Positions 33,437-42,766 of a stretch of 64,000 nucleotides of DNA are shown here, piece by piece. Position 1 is the first letter of the stretch; each line of letters opens with the position of its first letter. A program made the position numbers and the translations under genes. This stretch comes from Pseudomonas sp. QS1027 (GTDB lineage: Bacteria; Pseudomonadota; Gammaproteobacteria; Pseudomonadales; Pseudomonadaceae), in the NCBI RefSeq assembly GCF_002814235.1, contig NZ_PHSU01000043.1:1-64000 (forward strand). Reading direction: 5' to 3'. The notes under the pieces were generated by a model, which saw only the letters and a program-made list of their open reading frames with translations, searched no databases and was not told the DNA's origin.

Positions 33437-34775
33437 GGTGGGTTTCCCCGGGGCTGGCCAGGGCAACGCTGAGTCGCTCGTGGGTGAAGTAGGTTTGCGC
33501 GGCGTGTTGAATGTCCTGGGGCGTGACGGCCTTCAGTTGCTCTTCTTCCTGTTTTTCCAGGGTCCATGACAGGCCGACGCTTTCCAGGCCGCCGAGTTTC
33601 TGCGCCTGGTTTTCCAGCGAGTCGAGGGCAAAGACGCGTCGCGCCATCATCCGGGTGCGCGCGCGCTCAAGCTCCTGCGCGCTGACAGGCGTGCGCTTGA
33701 GCTCGTCGAGCAGTTGCCACAGACGTGTCTGAAGGTCGTCCAGGCTGGGATTTTTCAGGGTGTCCAGGTCGACGACAATCTTCAACAAGGCGTCTCCCCG
33801 GTTGAAGGCCTCGTAACGGGAGCGAGCCCGGGTGACCAACTCTTCGTGGAACTTCAACTCTCTGAAAAGCCGCGAACCGGAGCCGACGCCGAGCAGCTCG
33901 TTGAGCAGGCGCAAGGTGTACGCGGTATGCGGGTTGGCGGCGGTGACCAGGCTGGGCACGTTGAACGCCATGATCAGGCTGGGAAACTCATTGCGGGTCT
34001 GGAGCATGATCCGCCGCTCACCCGGCTCGTTCAGCTCCAGCGGGCGCCGGGTTGCGGGCAGCGTCCGGCTGGGCAGGTCGGCGAAGTGGCGTCGGGCCAG
34101 GGCTTCGACCTCCCCGGGGGTGATATCGCCGACCACCACCAGGGTGGCGTTGTTCGGCGCGTACCAGGTGGCGTACCAGCGTTGCAGTTGCTGGATGTTC
34201 AGGCGTTGCAGGTCGTGTTGCCAGCCGATGGTCGAGGTGCGATAGCCGCTGGTGGTAAAGGCGATGGTGCGCAGCTTCTCGTCGAGCAGGGTTTCGGGGG
34301 TGTCGTCGACGTTCTGCATCCGCTCGTTTTTGATCACCTCGATTTCACGCCGGAAGGCGGCGGGCGAAAGCTGGGCGGAACCCATCTGGTCGGCCATGAT
34401 TTCCAGCGCGACGCCCAGGGCATGGCGCGGCATCAGGTATTCGTAGGTGGTGGTGTCATGGTTGGTGAAGGCGTTGATCCGCGCGCCCAGGCGCTCCATG
34501 ATCTGGAACGCCTGGCCGGGGCAGACTTTGCTGCTGCCCTGGAACAACAGGTGTTCCAGGGCATGGGAAAGTCCTGATTCGCCCGGCGGTTCGTGGCTGG
34601 AGCCGACTTTGTACCAGAGCTGGGCCGCCACGACGGGGGCTCGATGATCTTCGCGCACGATGATTTTCAAACCGTTGTCGAGCATCAGTTCGTGGGTGCT
34701 GGGCGAGGGTGTGGCGAGGGCGATGACTGGCAGGAAAAGCAAGCCGAGTGCACGCCGGGGGGCGGGGCGTTTCAT
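33429..34775 (-). CDS. M16 zinc metallopeptidase, catalytic subunit (pair 2)
   Basis: 448 residues, signal peptide MKRPAPRRALGLLFLPVIAL. The inverted zinc motif HALEH (H71, E74, H75) is intact, with a downstream zinc-ligand Glu in EIMADQM. Further conserved: RTSTIGWQHDLQRL and YAPNNATLVVVGDI. Periplasmic protease acting with the non-catalytic subunit encoded immediately after it. Very similar in layout to the gene at 36989-38341. Separated from rsmD by 112 bases with no gene. Confidence 0.93.
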   Translation of the reverse strand: MKRPAPRRALGLLFLPVIALATPSPSTHELMLDNGLKIIVREDHRAPVVAAQLWYKVGSSHEPPGESGLSHALEHLLFQGSSKVCPGQAFQIMERLGARINAFTNHDTTTYEYLMPRHALGVALEIMADQMGSAQLSPAAFRREIEVIKNERMQNVDDTPETLLDEKLRTIAFTTSGYRTSTIGWQHDLQRLNIQQLQRWYATWYAPNNATLVVVGDITPGEVEALARRHFADLPSRTLPATRRPLELNEPGERRIMLQTRNEFPSLIMAFNVPSLVTAANPHTAYTLRLLNELLGVGSGSRLFRELKFHEELVTRARSRYEAFNRGDALLKIVVDLDTLKNPSLDDLQTRLWQLLDELKRTPVSAQELERARTRMMARRVFALDSLENQAQKLGGLESVGLSWTLEKQEEEQLKAVTPQDIQHAAQTYFTHERLSVALASPGETHHE

Positions 34776-34887
34776 CCTTCAGGGGCCTTTTGAGTTGCAA
34801 AGGAACACCTTGATCCGGATGACGAATAAGCGGGCGGTAGCGGGATAGTGAGGGCGGCCCGAGACTTGGCTCGAACCGCCGCTCAGG

Positions 34888-35502
34888 TTATTGGCTGGCT
34901 ACGCTGCGGTGCCACAGCGCGTAGTGGACCCGGCCGGACTTCTGCTCGCGGTGCAGGCGCCAGTTGCCCGGCAGGCCTAGGCCCGAGGGCGCGTTTTCGC
35001 TTTCGGTGTAGACCCAGGCGTCGTCGGCCAGCCACTGGCGTTCTTCCAGCAGGGCGCAGATGCCGGGCAGCAGGTTCTGGTTGAACGGCGGGTCGAGGAA
35101 CACCAGGTCGAAGGCCGTGGCCGTCTGGGTTTCCAGGTAGCGCATGGCGTCGGCGGTCTGCACCTGGCCGACGCTGCAACGCAGGGTGCCCAGGTGCTCG
35201 CGCAGGTTGGCCACCGCCAGGTTGCTGGCGTCCAGCGCCTGGCCCATGGCCGCGCCACGGGACAGCGCCTCGAGGAACAAGGCGCCGCTGCCGGCGAATG
35301 GATCGAGCACCTTGGCCCCGGCGACATAGGGCGCCAGCCAGTTGAACAGGGTTTCACGCACCCGGTCCGGGGTCGGCCGCAGCCCCGGGACATCCGGGAA
35401 GCTCAGGCGTCGGCTGCGCCATTCGCCACCGATGATACGCAGTTGATTCACACCGTTATGCGGGTGAGCGGGTTTCTTGCTGGGACGCGATGGGCTGGCC
35501 AT
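34888..35502 (-). CDS. rsmD: 16S rRNA (guanine-966-N2)-methyltransferase
   Basis: 204 residues. Motifs: LRIIGGEWRSRRLSFPD, RPTPDRVRETLFNWL, SAM site VLDPFAGSGALFLEAL, and catalytic LVFLDPPFN. Methylates G966 of 16S rRNA in the assembling small subunit. Its ATG overlaps the upstream M16 stop by one base (TAATG), so it is translated from the M16 pair-1 message. Confidence 0.95.
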   Translation of the reverse strand: MASPSRPSKKPAHPHNGVNQLRIIGGEWRSRRLSFPDVPGLRPTPDRVRETLFNWLAPYVAGAKVLDPFAGSGALFLEALSRGAAMGQALDASNLAVANLREHLGTLRCSVGQVQTADAMRYLETQTATAFDLVFLDPPFNQNLLPGICALLEERQWLADDAWVYTESENAPSGLGLPGNWRLHREQKSGRVHYALWHRSVASQ

Positions 35503-36992
35503 TAATGCTCCGGAACCCCGAGCGGCTGCTCGGCGGGTTTGTCAGTCGGTGGCGGCAGGGGCTTTTGCGGCACCGTGGGCCCTGCGGTGACGACGATCAT
35601 CTTGTCGACACTCAGGTGTTTGTTCATCGCCGACTTGATCTGCTCGACGGTCAGTGCCTGGGTCTGCTGCACGAAGTTTTCCAGGTAGTCGAGCGGCAGG
35701 TCATAGAAACCCATCAGGCCCAACTGGCCGACGATGCTGCTGTTGCTCGCATTGGACAGCGGGAAGCTGCCGGCCATTTCGCGCTTGGCGTCGTCGACTT
35801 CCTTCTGGGTCGGGCCGTTTTTCAGATAGTCGGCGACTACCTCGTCCACCAGTTTGAGCGTGCCTTCGCTCATTTCGGCGCGGGTTTGCAGGTTGATCTG
35901 GAACGGACCCCGGACCTGCATCGGCGAGAAGCCCGAATAGACACCATAGGTCAGGCCGCGTTTTTCCCGCACTTCGCTCATCAGGCGGGTACCGAAACCG
36001 CCGCCGCCGAGGATCTGGTTGCCCAGGGACAGGGCTGCGTAGTCCGGGTCGGTGCGGTCGATGCCCTGTTGGGCCATCAGGATGGTGGTCTGCTTGGACG
36101 GGAACTCGATATGCCCGACGCTGGCTTTCGGTTCAGCCGGCTGGGCGATCTTCGGCAAGGCCGGGCCCTTGGGCAGGGCGGCGGAGACCTGGCTGGCGAT
36201 GCCTTCGGCTTCGCTGCGCGAGAGGTCGCCGACCAGCGCGATCACCACGTTGCCGGCCGCGTAGGCCTTGGCATGGAAGGCGCGCAGCTGATCCAGGGTA
36301 ATCGGCGGAATGCTCTGGGCCGTGCCTTCGCTCGGGTGCGCGTAGGGGTGATCGCCATACAGGCGCTTGGACAGGTCCAGGCTCGCCAGCTTGCCGGGGT
36401 TCTGCTTCTGATATTCGAAACCGGCCAGCAACTGGTTCTTGATCCGTGCCAGGGAGTCGGCAGGGAAGGTCGGCTTGCCCACCACTTCGGCGAACAGCTT
36501 CAGGGCCGGCTCGCGTTTGTCCGGGGCGCTGAGGCTGCGTAGCGAAGCAATCGCCATGTCCTTGTAGGAACCATTGCCGAAGTCGGCCCCGAGGCCTTCG
36601 AAGCCCTGGGCGATGGCGCCGACGTCCTTGCCGGCCACGCCTTCGTTGAGCATGGCGTTGGTCAGCGCGGCCAGGCCCGCGGCGTTGCCGTCCTGGCTGC
36701 TGCCGGCGGCGAAGGTCAGGTTCAGGTTGAACATCGGCAGTTCATGGGCTTCGACGAACAGCACTTTGCTGCCTTCGGCGGTTTTCCAGGTCTGCACGTT
36801 CAGGGTGCGGTGCGCCGGCGCCTTGCCGTCCAGTTCGGCCAGGGATTGCAGCTTGTGAGCGGACTTGGCCTCGTCCAGGGCCTGGCTGGCCTCGGAATTG
36901 CGCGAATCGAACAGATAAAAGCCGATACCGCCCGCCGCGACGGCGAGGGTCAGGGCGAGCAGGGCGAAACGTGGCCCCTTGGACTGACTCAT
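35502..36992 (-). CDS. M16 peptidase-like subunit without catalytic motif (pair 1)
   Basis: 496 residues with an N-terminal signal-anchor (FALLALTLAVAAGGIGFYLF). HxxEH is missing: the equivalent segment reads GLAALTNAMLNEGVAGKD, nearly the same as in pair 2. Its start overlaps the catalytic gene by 4 bp (ATGA) and its stop touches rsmD. It is the regulatory/substrate-binding half of a two-chain M16 protease. The C-terminus is proline-rich. Confidence 0.92.
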   Translation of the reverse strand: MSQSKGPRFALLALTLAVAAGGIGFYLFDSRNSEASQALDEAKSAHKLQSLAELDGKAPAHRTLNVQTWKTAEGSKVLFVEAHELPMFNLNLTFAAGSSQDGNAAGLAALTNAMLNEGVAGKDVGAIAQGFEGLGADFGNGSYKDMAIASLRSLSAPDKREPALKLFAEVVGKPTFPADSLARIKNQLLAGFEYQKQNPGKLASLDLSKRLYGDHPYAHPSEGTAQSIPPITLDQLRAFHAKAYAAGNVVIALVGDLSRSEAEGIASQVSAALPKGPALPKIAQPAEPKASVGHIEFPSKQTTILMAQQGIDRTDPDYAALSLGNQILGGGGFGTRLMSEVREKRGLTYGVYSGFSPMQVRGPFQINLQTRAEMSEGTLKLVDEVVADYLKNGPTQKEVDDAKREMAGSFPLSNASNSSIVGQLGLMGFYDLPLDYLENFVQQTQALTVEQIKSAMNKHLSVDKMIVVTAGPTVPQKPLPPPTDKPAEQPLGVPEH

Positions 36993-38341
36993 TGGGCGCT
37001 CTCCTCGGGCAATACATGGGCGACGCTGAGGCGCTCGCGGGTGAAATAGGTACGGGCGGCGTTCTGGATATCCTGCGGCGTGACGCTTTGCAGGTCGGAC
37101 AATTCGCTGTCCATTATTTTCCAGGACAGGCCGACGGTTTCCAGGATGCCGATGGCGCTGGCCTGGCTGGTGATGGAGTCACGTTCGTAGACCAGGCCGG
37201 CGATCACCTGGGCGCGTACGCGTTCCAGCTCTTCGGCACTCGGTGCCTGGGTTTTCAGCTGGTCGAGCAGGCGCCAGAGGCCGGCCTCGGTGTCGGCCAG
37301 GGTCTTTTTCTTCTGGCTGTTGGGAGTGGCCGTCAGCAGGAACAGGCTGTCGCCACGGGTGTAGGCGTCGTAGCTCGACGAGCCGCCGGAGATCAGCTCT
37401 TCGCCGCGCTCCAGTTGCGACGGCAGGCGCGCACTGTAGCCGCCGTCGAGCAGGGCGGCGATCAGGCGCAGGGCGGTGACCGAACGCTTGTCTTCGGCGG
37501 TGGCGAAGCTCGGCACGTTGAAGCCGAACATCAGGCTCGGTAACTGGGTCTTCACGTGCAGGGTGATCAGGCGTTCGCCAGGCTCGTCGAGTTCCCGCGG
37601 GATCTTCGCCGGCGGCGTGTCCCGCCGGGGGATGGCGCCGAAATAGCGTTGGGCCAGGGTTTTGACTTCATCCGGGGTGACGTCGCCGACCACCACCAGG
37701 GTGGCGTTGTTCGGCACATACCAGGACTGGTACCAGTGGCGCAGTTCTTCGATCTTCATACGATCGAGGTCAGCCATCCAGCCGATGGTCGGCGTGTGGT
37801 AGCCGCTGGCCGGGTAGGCCATCGCCTTGAAGCGCTCGAAGGCCTTGCCCATGGGCTTGTCGTCGGTGCGCAGGCGACGTTCTTCCTTGATGACTTCGAT
37901 TTCCCGGCTGAACTCGTCGGCCGGCAGGCGCAGGCTGGCCATGCGGTCGGCTTCCAGCTCCAGGGCCACGCTCAGGCGGTCGCGGGCCAGGACCTGGTAA
38001 TAAGCGGTGTAGTCGTCGCTGGTGAAGGCGTTTTCTTCGGCACCGAGGTCCCGCAGGATCAGCGAGGCTTCGCCTGGGCCGACTTTGGAACTGCCCTTGA
38101 ACATCATGTGTTCCAGGGCGTGGGACAGGCCGGTCTGGCCAGGGGTTTCGTAGCTCGAGCCGACCTTGTACCAGATCTGCGAGACCACCACGGGCGCGCG
38201 GTGATCCTCGCGGACCACGACCTTCAGGCCGTTGTCGAGGGTGAATTCGTGGGTCGGTTGCGGGTCGGCGGCCAAGGCGGCCAGGGGTAGACAAAGCGTG
38301 CTGAGCAACAGGCCAGCGGCACGGCGGGCTAGAGCATTCAT
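36989..38341 (-). CDS. M16 zinc metallopeptidase, catalytic subunit (pair 1)
   Basis: 450 residues, signal peptide ending AALAADPQ. Zinc motif HALEH (H74, E77, H78) and LELEADRMASL carrying the third ligand. Same signature order as pair 2, e.g. HTPTIGWMADLDRM and YVPNNATLVVVGDV. First gene of the M16-M16-rsmD unit; the ftsY gene diverges 174 bases away. Periplasmic protein or peptide quality control is the likely role. Confidence 0.93.
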   Translation of the reverse strand: MNALARRAAGLLLSTLCLPLAALAADPQPTHEFTLDNGLKVVVREDHRAPVVVSQIWYKVGSSYETPGQTGLSHALEHMMFKGSSKVGPGEASLILRDLGAEENAFTSDDYTAYYQVLARDRLSVALELEADRMASLRLPADEFSREIEVIKEERRLRTDDKPMGKAFERFKAMAYPASGYHTPTIGWMADLDRMKIEELRHWYQSWYVPNNATLVVVGDVTPDEVKTLAQRYFGAIPRRDTPPAKIPRELDEPGERLITLHVKTQLPSLMFGFNVPSFATAEDKRSVTALRLIAALLDGGYSARLPSQLERGEELISGGSSSYDAYTRGDSLFLLTATPNSQKKKTLADTEAGLWRLLDQLKTQAPSAEELERVRAQVIAGLVYERDSITSQASAIGILETVGLSWKIMDSELSDLQSVTPQDIQNAARTYFTRERLSVAHVLPEESAQ

Positions 38342-38515
38342 TCGTTTTCAAACCTGTAGTACGGCCCGCGTGATCTTAGCGTCGGCGGGCGAGGAGGTGC
38401 TAGGATACTGCGTTGCGCGCGAACAATCTGGTCAAAAGGCAGTCTGTTGCGCATCAGAATATTATTTGCCGAAGCGCCACCTTGGCGCGTCGCTACCGTG
38501 AGATAGCCGTCCTCC

Positions 38516-40015
38516 ATGTTTGGTTCCAACGACGACAAGAAGACCCCAGCCCCGGCTGGCGAGAAAAAAAGCCTGTTCGGATGGCTGCGTAAAAAACCGC
38601 AGGAAGCCGTCGTCGAACAGCCACAACCGACCCCTGAGGCCACGCCCGCGCCAGTGAGCGAGGCGTTGCCGGTGGCTGCCGAGCCGTTGCCGGTCAGCGT
38701 GCCGTTGGTCGAAGCGCCTGCCACCACCGCACCGGCTGCTCCGGTACATGAGCCCTGGCTGAGCTTGCCCGTGGCCGAGGAGCCGGTGGCCCTGGTCGAG
38801 GATGTCCAGGCGCCGCATATCACCCCGCCGATCCCGCTGACGGCTATCGCGCCGGTCGCTGAAGTGGCCGCGCCTGAACCGTTCATCGCCGAGCCGGTGC
38901 CAGCGCCGGTCATTGCGCCGATTGTCGAAGCTCCAGCTCCAGCTCCAGCTCCAGTCTCTGCACCTGCACCTGCACCAGTCCCGGCACCCGCGCCAGTCGT
39001 GGCACCTGTGGTTGCGCCGGCTCCAGTTGCGGTGGCAGAGCCCGTGGCCGCCGAACCGGCCAAGCCCGTTTCCGAAGAAACCAAGGTCGGCTTCTTCACC
39101 CGCCTCAAGCAGGGCCTGTCCAAGACCAGCGCCAGTATTGGCGAAGGCATGGCCAGCCTGTTCCTGGGCAAGAAAGCCATCGACGACGACCTGCTCGAAG
39201 AGCTGGAAACCCGTCTGCTGACCGCCGACGTGGGTGTCGAAGCCACTTCGGTGATCATCCAGAGCCTGACCCAGAAGGTCGCGCGCAAGCAGTTGACCGA
39301 CAGCGACGCGCTCTACGCCTCGTTGCAGGCCGAGCTGACCGCGATGCTCAAGCCGGTCGAACAGCCGCTGAAGATCACTTCGCAGCACAAACCGTTCGTG
39401 ATCCTGGTGGTGGGCGTCAACGGCGCCGGCAAGACCACCACCATCGGCAAGCTGGCGAAGAAACTGCAGCTCGACGGCAAGAAAGTCATGCTGGCGGCGG
39501 GCGATACCTTCCGCGCGGCGGCGGTGGAGCAATTGCAGGTGTGGGGCGAGCGCAACCAGATCCCGGTCATCGCCCAGCACACCGGTGCCGACTCGGCTTC
39601 GGTCATCTTTGACGCGGTACAGGCGGCCAAGGCGCGCGGTATCGACGTGCTGATCGCCGACACCGCCGGTCGCCTGCACACCAAAGACAACCTGATGGAA
39701 GAATTGAAGAAGGTTCGCCGGGTGATCGCCAAGCTCGACGTGGAGGCGCCGCACGAAGTGCTGCTGGTGCTCGACGCCGGGACTGGGCAGAACGCCATCA
39801 ACCAGGCCAAACAATTCAACCAGACGGTCCAACTGACCGGCCTGGCATTGACTAAGCTCGATGGGACCGCCAAGGGCGGGGTGATCTTTGCCCTGGCCAA
39901 GCAATTTGGCCTGCCGATTCGTTACATCGGCGTCGGCGAAGGGATCGACGATTTGCGGACCTTTGAAGCCGAACCCTTTGTCCAGGCCCTTTTCGCTGAG
40001 CGGGAGCGTTCATGA
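38516..40015 (+). CDS. ftsY: signal recognition particle receptor FtsY
   Basis: 499 residues. An acidic, Pro/Ala-rich A-domain (about 1-185) precedes the N and G domains. GTPase motifs: GVNGAGKTTTIGKLAKK (about 299-315), DTAGRLHTKDNLMEEL and TKLDGTAKGG. Docks SRP-ribosome complexes at the inner membrane for co-translational insertion. Its stop overlaps ftsE by 4 bp, and ftsE overlaps ftsX, so all three are one translation unit with rpoH downstream. The A-domain includes a short tandem repeat (see 38930-38977). Confidence 0.97.
   Translation: MFGSNDDKKTPAPAGEKKSLFGWLRKKPQEAVVEQPQPTPEATPAPVSEALPVAAEPLPVSVPLVEAPATTAPAAPVHEPWLSLPVAEEPVALVEDVQAPHITPPIPLTAIAPVAEVAAPEPFIAEPVPAPVIAPIVEAPAPAPAPVSAPAPAPVPAPAPVVAPVVAPAPVAVAEPVAAEPAKPVSEETKVGFFTRLKQGLSKTSASIGEGMASLFLGKKAIDDDLLEELETRLLTADVGVEATSVIIQSLTQKVARKQLTDSDALYASLQAELTAMLKPVEQPLKITSQHKPFVILVVGVNGAGKTTTIGKLAKKLQLDGKKVMLAAGDTFRAAAVEQLQVWGERNQIPVIAQHTGADSASVIFDAVQAAKARGIDVLIADTAGRLHTKDNLMEELKKVRRVIAKLDVEAPHEVLLVLDAGTGQNAINQAKQFNQTVQLTGLALTKLDGTAKGGVIFALAKQFGLPIRYIGVGEGIDDLRTFEAEPFVQALFAERERS
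38930..38977 (+). repeat. in-frame hexanucleotide repeats in ftsY
   Basis: GCTCCA occurs four times in a row (38930-38953), then GCACCT/GCACCA three times (38960-38977), coding alternating Ala-Pro. The six-base unit keeps frame, so slippage would change only the length of the A-domain linker. Confidence 0.85.
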
Positions 40016-40683
40016 TTCGTTTCGAACAGGTCGGTAAGCGCTATCCGAACGGTCATGTCGGCTTGCATGAACTGAGCTTTCGGGTACGTCGTGGTGAATT
40101 CCTGTTCGTGACCGGGCATTCCGGCGCGGGCAAAAGTACCCTGCTGCGCCTGCTGCTGGCGATGGAGCGTCCGACCACCGGCAAGCTGCTGCTGGCCGGG
40201 CAGGACCTGGGCCAGATCAGCAACGCACAGATTCCGTTCCTGCGCCGGCAGATCGGCGTGGTGTTCCAGAACCACCAGTTGCTGTTCGATCGCACGGTGT
40301 TCAACAACGTTGCCTTGCCGTTGCAGATCCTCGGCCTGTCCAAGGCCGAGATCGTCAAACGCGTGGATTCGGCCCTGGAGCGCGTGGCGCTGTCGGACAA
40401 GACCGACCTCTACCCCGGCGACCTCTCCACCGGCCAGCAACAACGCGTCGGCATTGCCCGCGCCATCGTCCATCGGCCGGCCCTGCTGCTGGCGGACGAA
40501 CCCACCGGTAACCTCGACCCGCGCCTGGCGGCGGAAATCATGGGGGTGTTCGAAGACATCAACCGCCTGGGCACCAGCGTGCTGATCGCCAGCCACGACC
40601 TGGCCCTGATCGCCCGCATGCGTCACCGCATGCTGACCCTGCAACGCGGCCGATTGATCGGCGACGGGGAGGCAGGCGAATGA
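40012..40683 (+). CDS. ftsE: cell-division ABC transporter ATPase FtsE
   Basis: 223 residues. Walker A GHSGAGKSTLLRLL, signature LSTGQQQRVGIARAI, Walker B LLLADEPTGNLDP and switch ASHDLALI. Works with FtsX at the septum to activate peptidoglycan hydrolases; it does not transport a solute. Coupled to ftsY and ftsX by ATGA overlaps. Confidence 0.97.
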   Translation: MIRFEQVGKRYPNGHVGLHELSFRVRRGEFLFVTGHSGAGKSTLLRLLLAMERPTTGKLLLAGQDLGQISNAQIPFLRRQIGVVFQNHQLLFDRTVFNNVALPLQILGLSKAEIVKRVDSALERVALSDKTDLYPGDLSTGQQQRVGIARAIVHRPALLLADEPTGNLDPRLAAEIMGVFEDINRLGTSVLIASHDLALIARMRHRMLTLQRGRLIGDGEAGE

Positions 40684-41702
40684 GTGCGACCCGCAGCCCC
40701 AAAGTCGCCGAACGGGTGGCCCCGAAGGCCTCCGACCCGCAGGCCCCGAAGAAAAAGCGCGACGAAGACGACGGCCCGGACTTCGGTACCCTGCTGCGCG
40801 CCTGGATCGAAAGCCATCGCGCCAGCCTGGTGGACAGCCTGCGCCGCCTGGGCAAGCAGCCGATCGGCAGCTTCTTTACCTGCCTGGTGATGGCCGTGGC
40901 CCTGAGCCTGCCCATGGGCTTGTCGCTGCTGCTGAACAATGTCGAGCGCCTCGGCGGCTCCTGGCAGCGCGCGGCGCAGATTTCCCTGTACCTGCAACTG
41001 GATGCCAGCCCGACCGAAGGCGAGAATCTCAGCGAACAGATCAAGGCCATGCCCGGCGTCGCGGATGCCGAGTACATCAGCAAGGAAAAGGCCCTGGACG
41101 AGTTCCAGCAGCAGTCGGGCCTGGGCGAAGCCCTCAAGGAATTGCCGCAGAACCCCTTGCCGGGGGTGGTGCTGGTGACGCCGAACGAAGTCGACAAGGC
41201 GACATTGGAGGCCCTGCGCCAGCGCCTGGCCGAGTTGCCCAAGGTGCAACAGGCTCAGCTGGACCTGGTCTGGGTCGAGCGCCTGGCGGCTATTCTCAAG
41301 CTGGGCGACCGGTTTGTCTTCGGCCTGACGGTGCTGTTGGTGTCTGCATTACTTTTGGTGATAGGCAATACCATTCGTCTTCATATTGAAAACCGCCGCA
41401 CCGAGATCGAAGTGATTAAACTGGTCGGCGGCACTGATAGCTATGTGCGTAGGCCTTTTCTCTACATGGGCGCGCTTTATGGCTTTGGTGCCGGGTTTTT
41501 GTCCTGGGGCGTGCTGGCTTACGGCTTGAACTGGCTGAATGACGCGGTGGTCGGGCTGGCCGGTCTCTACGGCAGCGATTTCGCCCTGGCCGGCGTGCCG
41601 GTTGCCGATGGTCTGTCATTGTTGCTTGGGGCGGTGCTCTTGGGGTATATCGGTGCTTGGATTGCGGTCGCACGGCATTTACGTGAGCTGGCACCGAAGT
41701 AG
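40680..41702 (+). CDS. ftsX: cell-division membrane protein FtsX
   Basis: 340 residues. Cytoplasmic N-terminus, four membrane segments (about 60-85, 210-235, 258-283, 302-325) and a large periplasmic loop (about 85-205) between the first two, the normal FtsX layout. The loop recruits amidase activators (EnvC-like) to control daughter-cell separation. Overlaps ftsE by 4 bp. Confidence 0.96.
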   Translation: MSATRSPKVAERVAPKASDPQAPKKKRDEDDGPDFGTLLRAWIESHRASLVDSLRRLGKQPIGSFFTCLVMAVALSLPMGLSLLLNNVERLGGSWQRAAQISLYLQLDASPTEGENLSEQIKAMPGVADAEYISKEKALDEFQQQSGLGEALKELPQNPLPGVVLVTPNEVDKATLEALRQRLAELPKVQQAQLDLVWVERLAAILKLGDRFVFGLTVLLVSALLLVIGNTIRLHIENRRTEIEVIKLVGGTDSYVRRPFLYMGALYGFGAGFLSWGVLAYGLNWLNDAVVGLAGLYGSDFALAGVPVADGLSLLLGAVLLGYIGAWIAVARHLRELAPK

Positions 41703-41755
41703 TTAATGTCAGATTAATGTGGTTTCGTTTGTATTGACCGTATTGGTGGTTTAGG

Positions 41756-41782
41756 GAACTTGTCCTACGGTTCCTGGTCAAT
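41756..41782 (+). promoter_or_regulatory. AlgU/sigma-E-type promoter of rpoH
   Basis: GAACTT at 41756-41761, exactly 16 bases, then TCAAT at 41778-41782. This matches the sigma-E/AlgU form GAACTT-N16-TCnnA apart from the last -10 bases. Predicted start near 41789, about 43 bases before the rpoH ATG. AlgU control of rpoH is established in P. aeruginosa. Confidence 0.65.
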
Positions 41783-41831
41783 TTTCGCAGTGCATCACTG
41801 CACGAGTTATGTGAGTCGGAGGTTTTTTCGT

Positions 41832-42686
41832 ATGACCACTTCTTTGCAACCTGTCTACGCGTTGGTCCCGGGTGCGAACCTGGAAGCCTACGTGAACACG
41901 GTGAACAGCATTCCGTTGCTGACGCCGGAGCAGGAGCGTGAACTGGCCGAGAGTCTCTATTATGAGCAGGATCTTGGGGCGGCTCGGCAGATGGTGCTCG
42001 CCCACCTGCGTTTTGTCGTCCATATCGCCCGTAGCTATTCCGGCTACGGTCTGGCCCAGGCTGACCTGATCCAGGAAGGCAACGTCGGCCTGATGAAGGC
42101 CGTGAAGCGCTTCAACCCGGAAATGGGTGTGCGCCTGGTGTCGTTTGCCGTGCACTGGATCAAGGCGGAAATCCACGAGTTCATCCTGCGCAACTGGCGC
42201 ATCGTGAAAGTGGCCACCACCAAGGCCCAGCGCAAGCTGTTCTTCAACCTGCGCAGCCAGAAGAAACGTCTGGCCTGGTTGAACAACGAGGAAGTCCATC
42301 GCGTGGCCGAAAGCCTCGGTGTGGAGCCCCGTGAAGTGCGCGAGATGGAAAGCCGTCTGACCGGCCAGGACATGGCCTTCGACCCGGCGGCGGAAGCCGA
42401 CGACGACAGCGCTTTCCAGTCTCCGGCCAACTACCTGGAAGACCACCGGTACGACCCGGCGCGTCAGCTGGAAGATGCCGATTGGAGCGAAAACTCCAAC
42501 AGCAACCTGCATGAGGCCCTGGAAGTGCTCGACGAGCGCAGCCGCGACATTCTCTACCAGCGCTGGTTGGCGGAAGAGAAAGCCACGCTGCACGACCTGG
42601 CGCAGAAGTACAATGTTTCGGCCGAGCGTATTCGCCAGCTGGAAAAGAGTGCGATGAACAAGCTGAAGCTGTCGATTGCCGCTTAA
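41832..42686 (+). CDS. rpoH: RNA polymerase sigma-32 heat-shock factor
   Basis: 284 residues. Region 2 includes MVLAHLRFVVHIARSYSGYG and the RpoH box QKKLFFNLR-type segment KAQRKLFFNLRSQKKRL; region 4 holds ERSRDILYQRWL and KYNVSAERIRQLEKSAMNKL. ATG 41832 is preceded by CGGAGG. Directs transcription of chaperone and protease genes under heat stress. Follows ftsX after 129 bases containing an AlgU-like promoter; ends in a strong terminator. Confidence 0.97.
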   Translation: MTTSLQPVYALVPGANLEAYVNTVNSIPLLTPEQERELAESLYYEQDLGAARQMVLAHLRFVVHIARSYSGYGLAQADLIQEGNVGLMKAVKRFNPEMGVRLVSFAVHWIKAEIHEFILRNWRIVKVATTKAQRKLFFNLRSQKKRLAWLNNEEVHRVAESLGVEPREVREMESRLTGQDMAFDPAAEADDDSAFQSPANYLEDHRYDPARQLEDADWSENSNSNLHEALEVLDERSRDILYQRWLAEEKATLHDLAQKYNVSAERIRQLEKSAMNKLKLSIAA

Positions 42687-42701
42687 GCACTAAGGCAATA
42701 A

Positions 42702-42733
42702 AAAACGCCCCGATCTGATCGGGGCGTTTTTGT
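42702..42733 (+). terminator. rho-independent terminator of rpoH
   Basis: ACGCCCCGATC-T-GATCGGGGCGT, 11-bp stem, followed by T5 and preceded by A7, 17 bases after the rpoH stop. The A-run could let it serve the reverse direction too. Confidence 0.93.
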
Positions 42734-42766
42734 TTCGACGTTCGAAATTTTCGGCGTCTGGACAGG

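Noticed and set aside
38930..38977. CRISPR-like array
   Set aside because: The repeats are 6 bases, contiguous, without spacers and in frame inside ftsY; the REPINs elsewhere are also not arrays.
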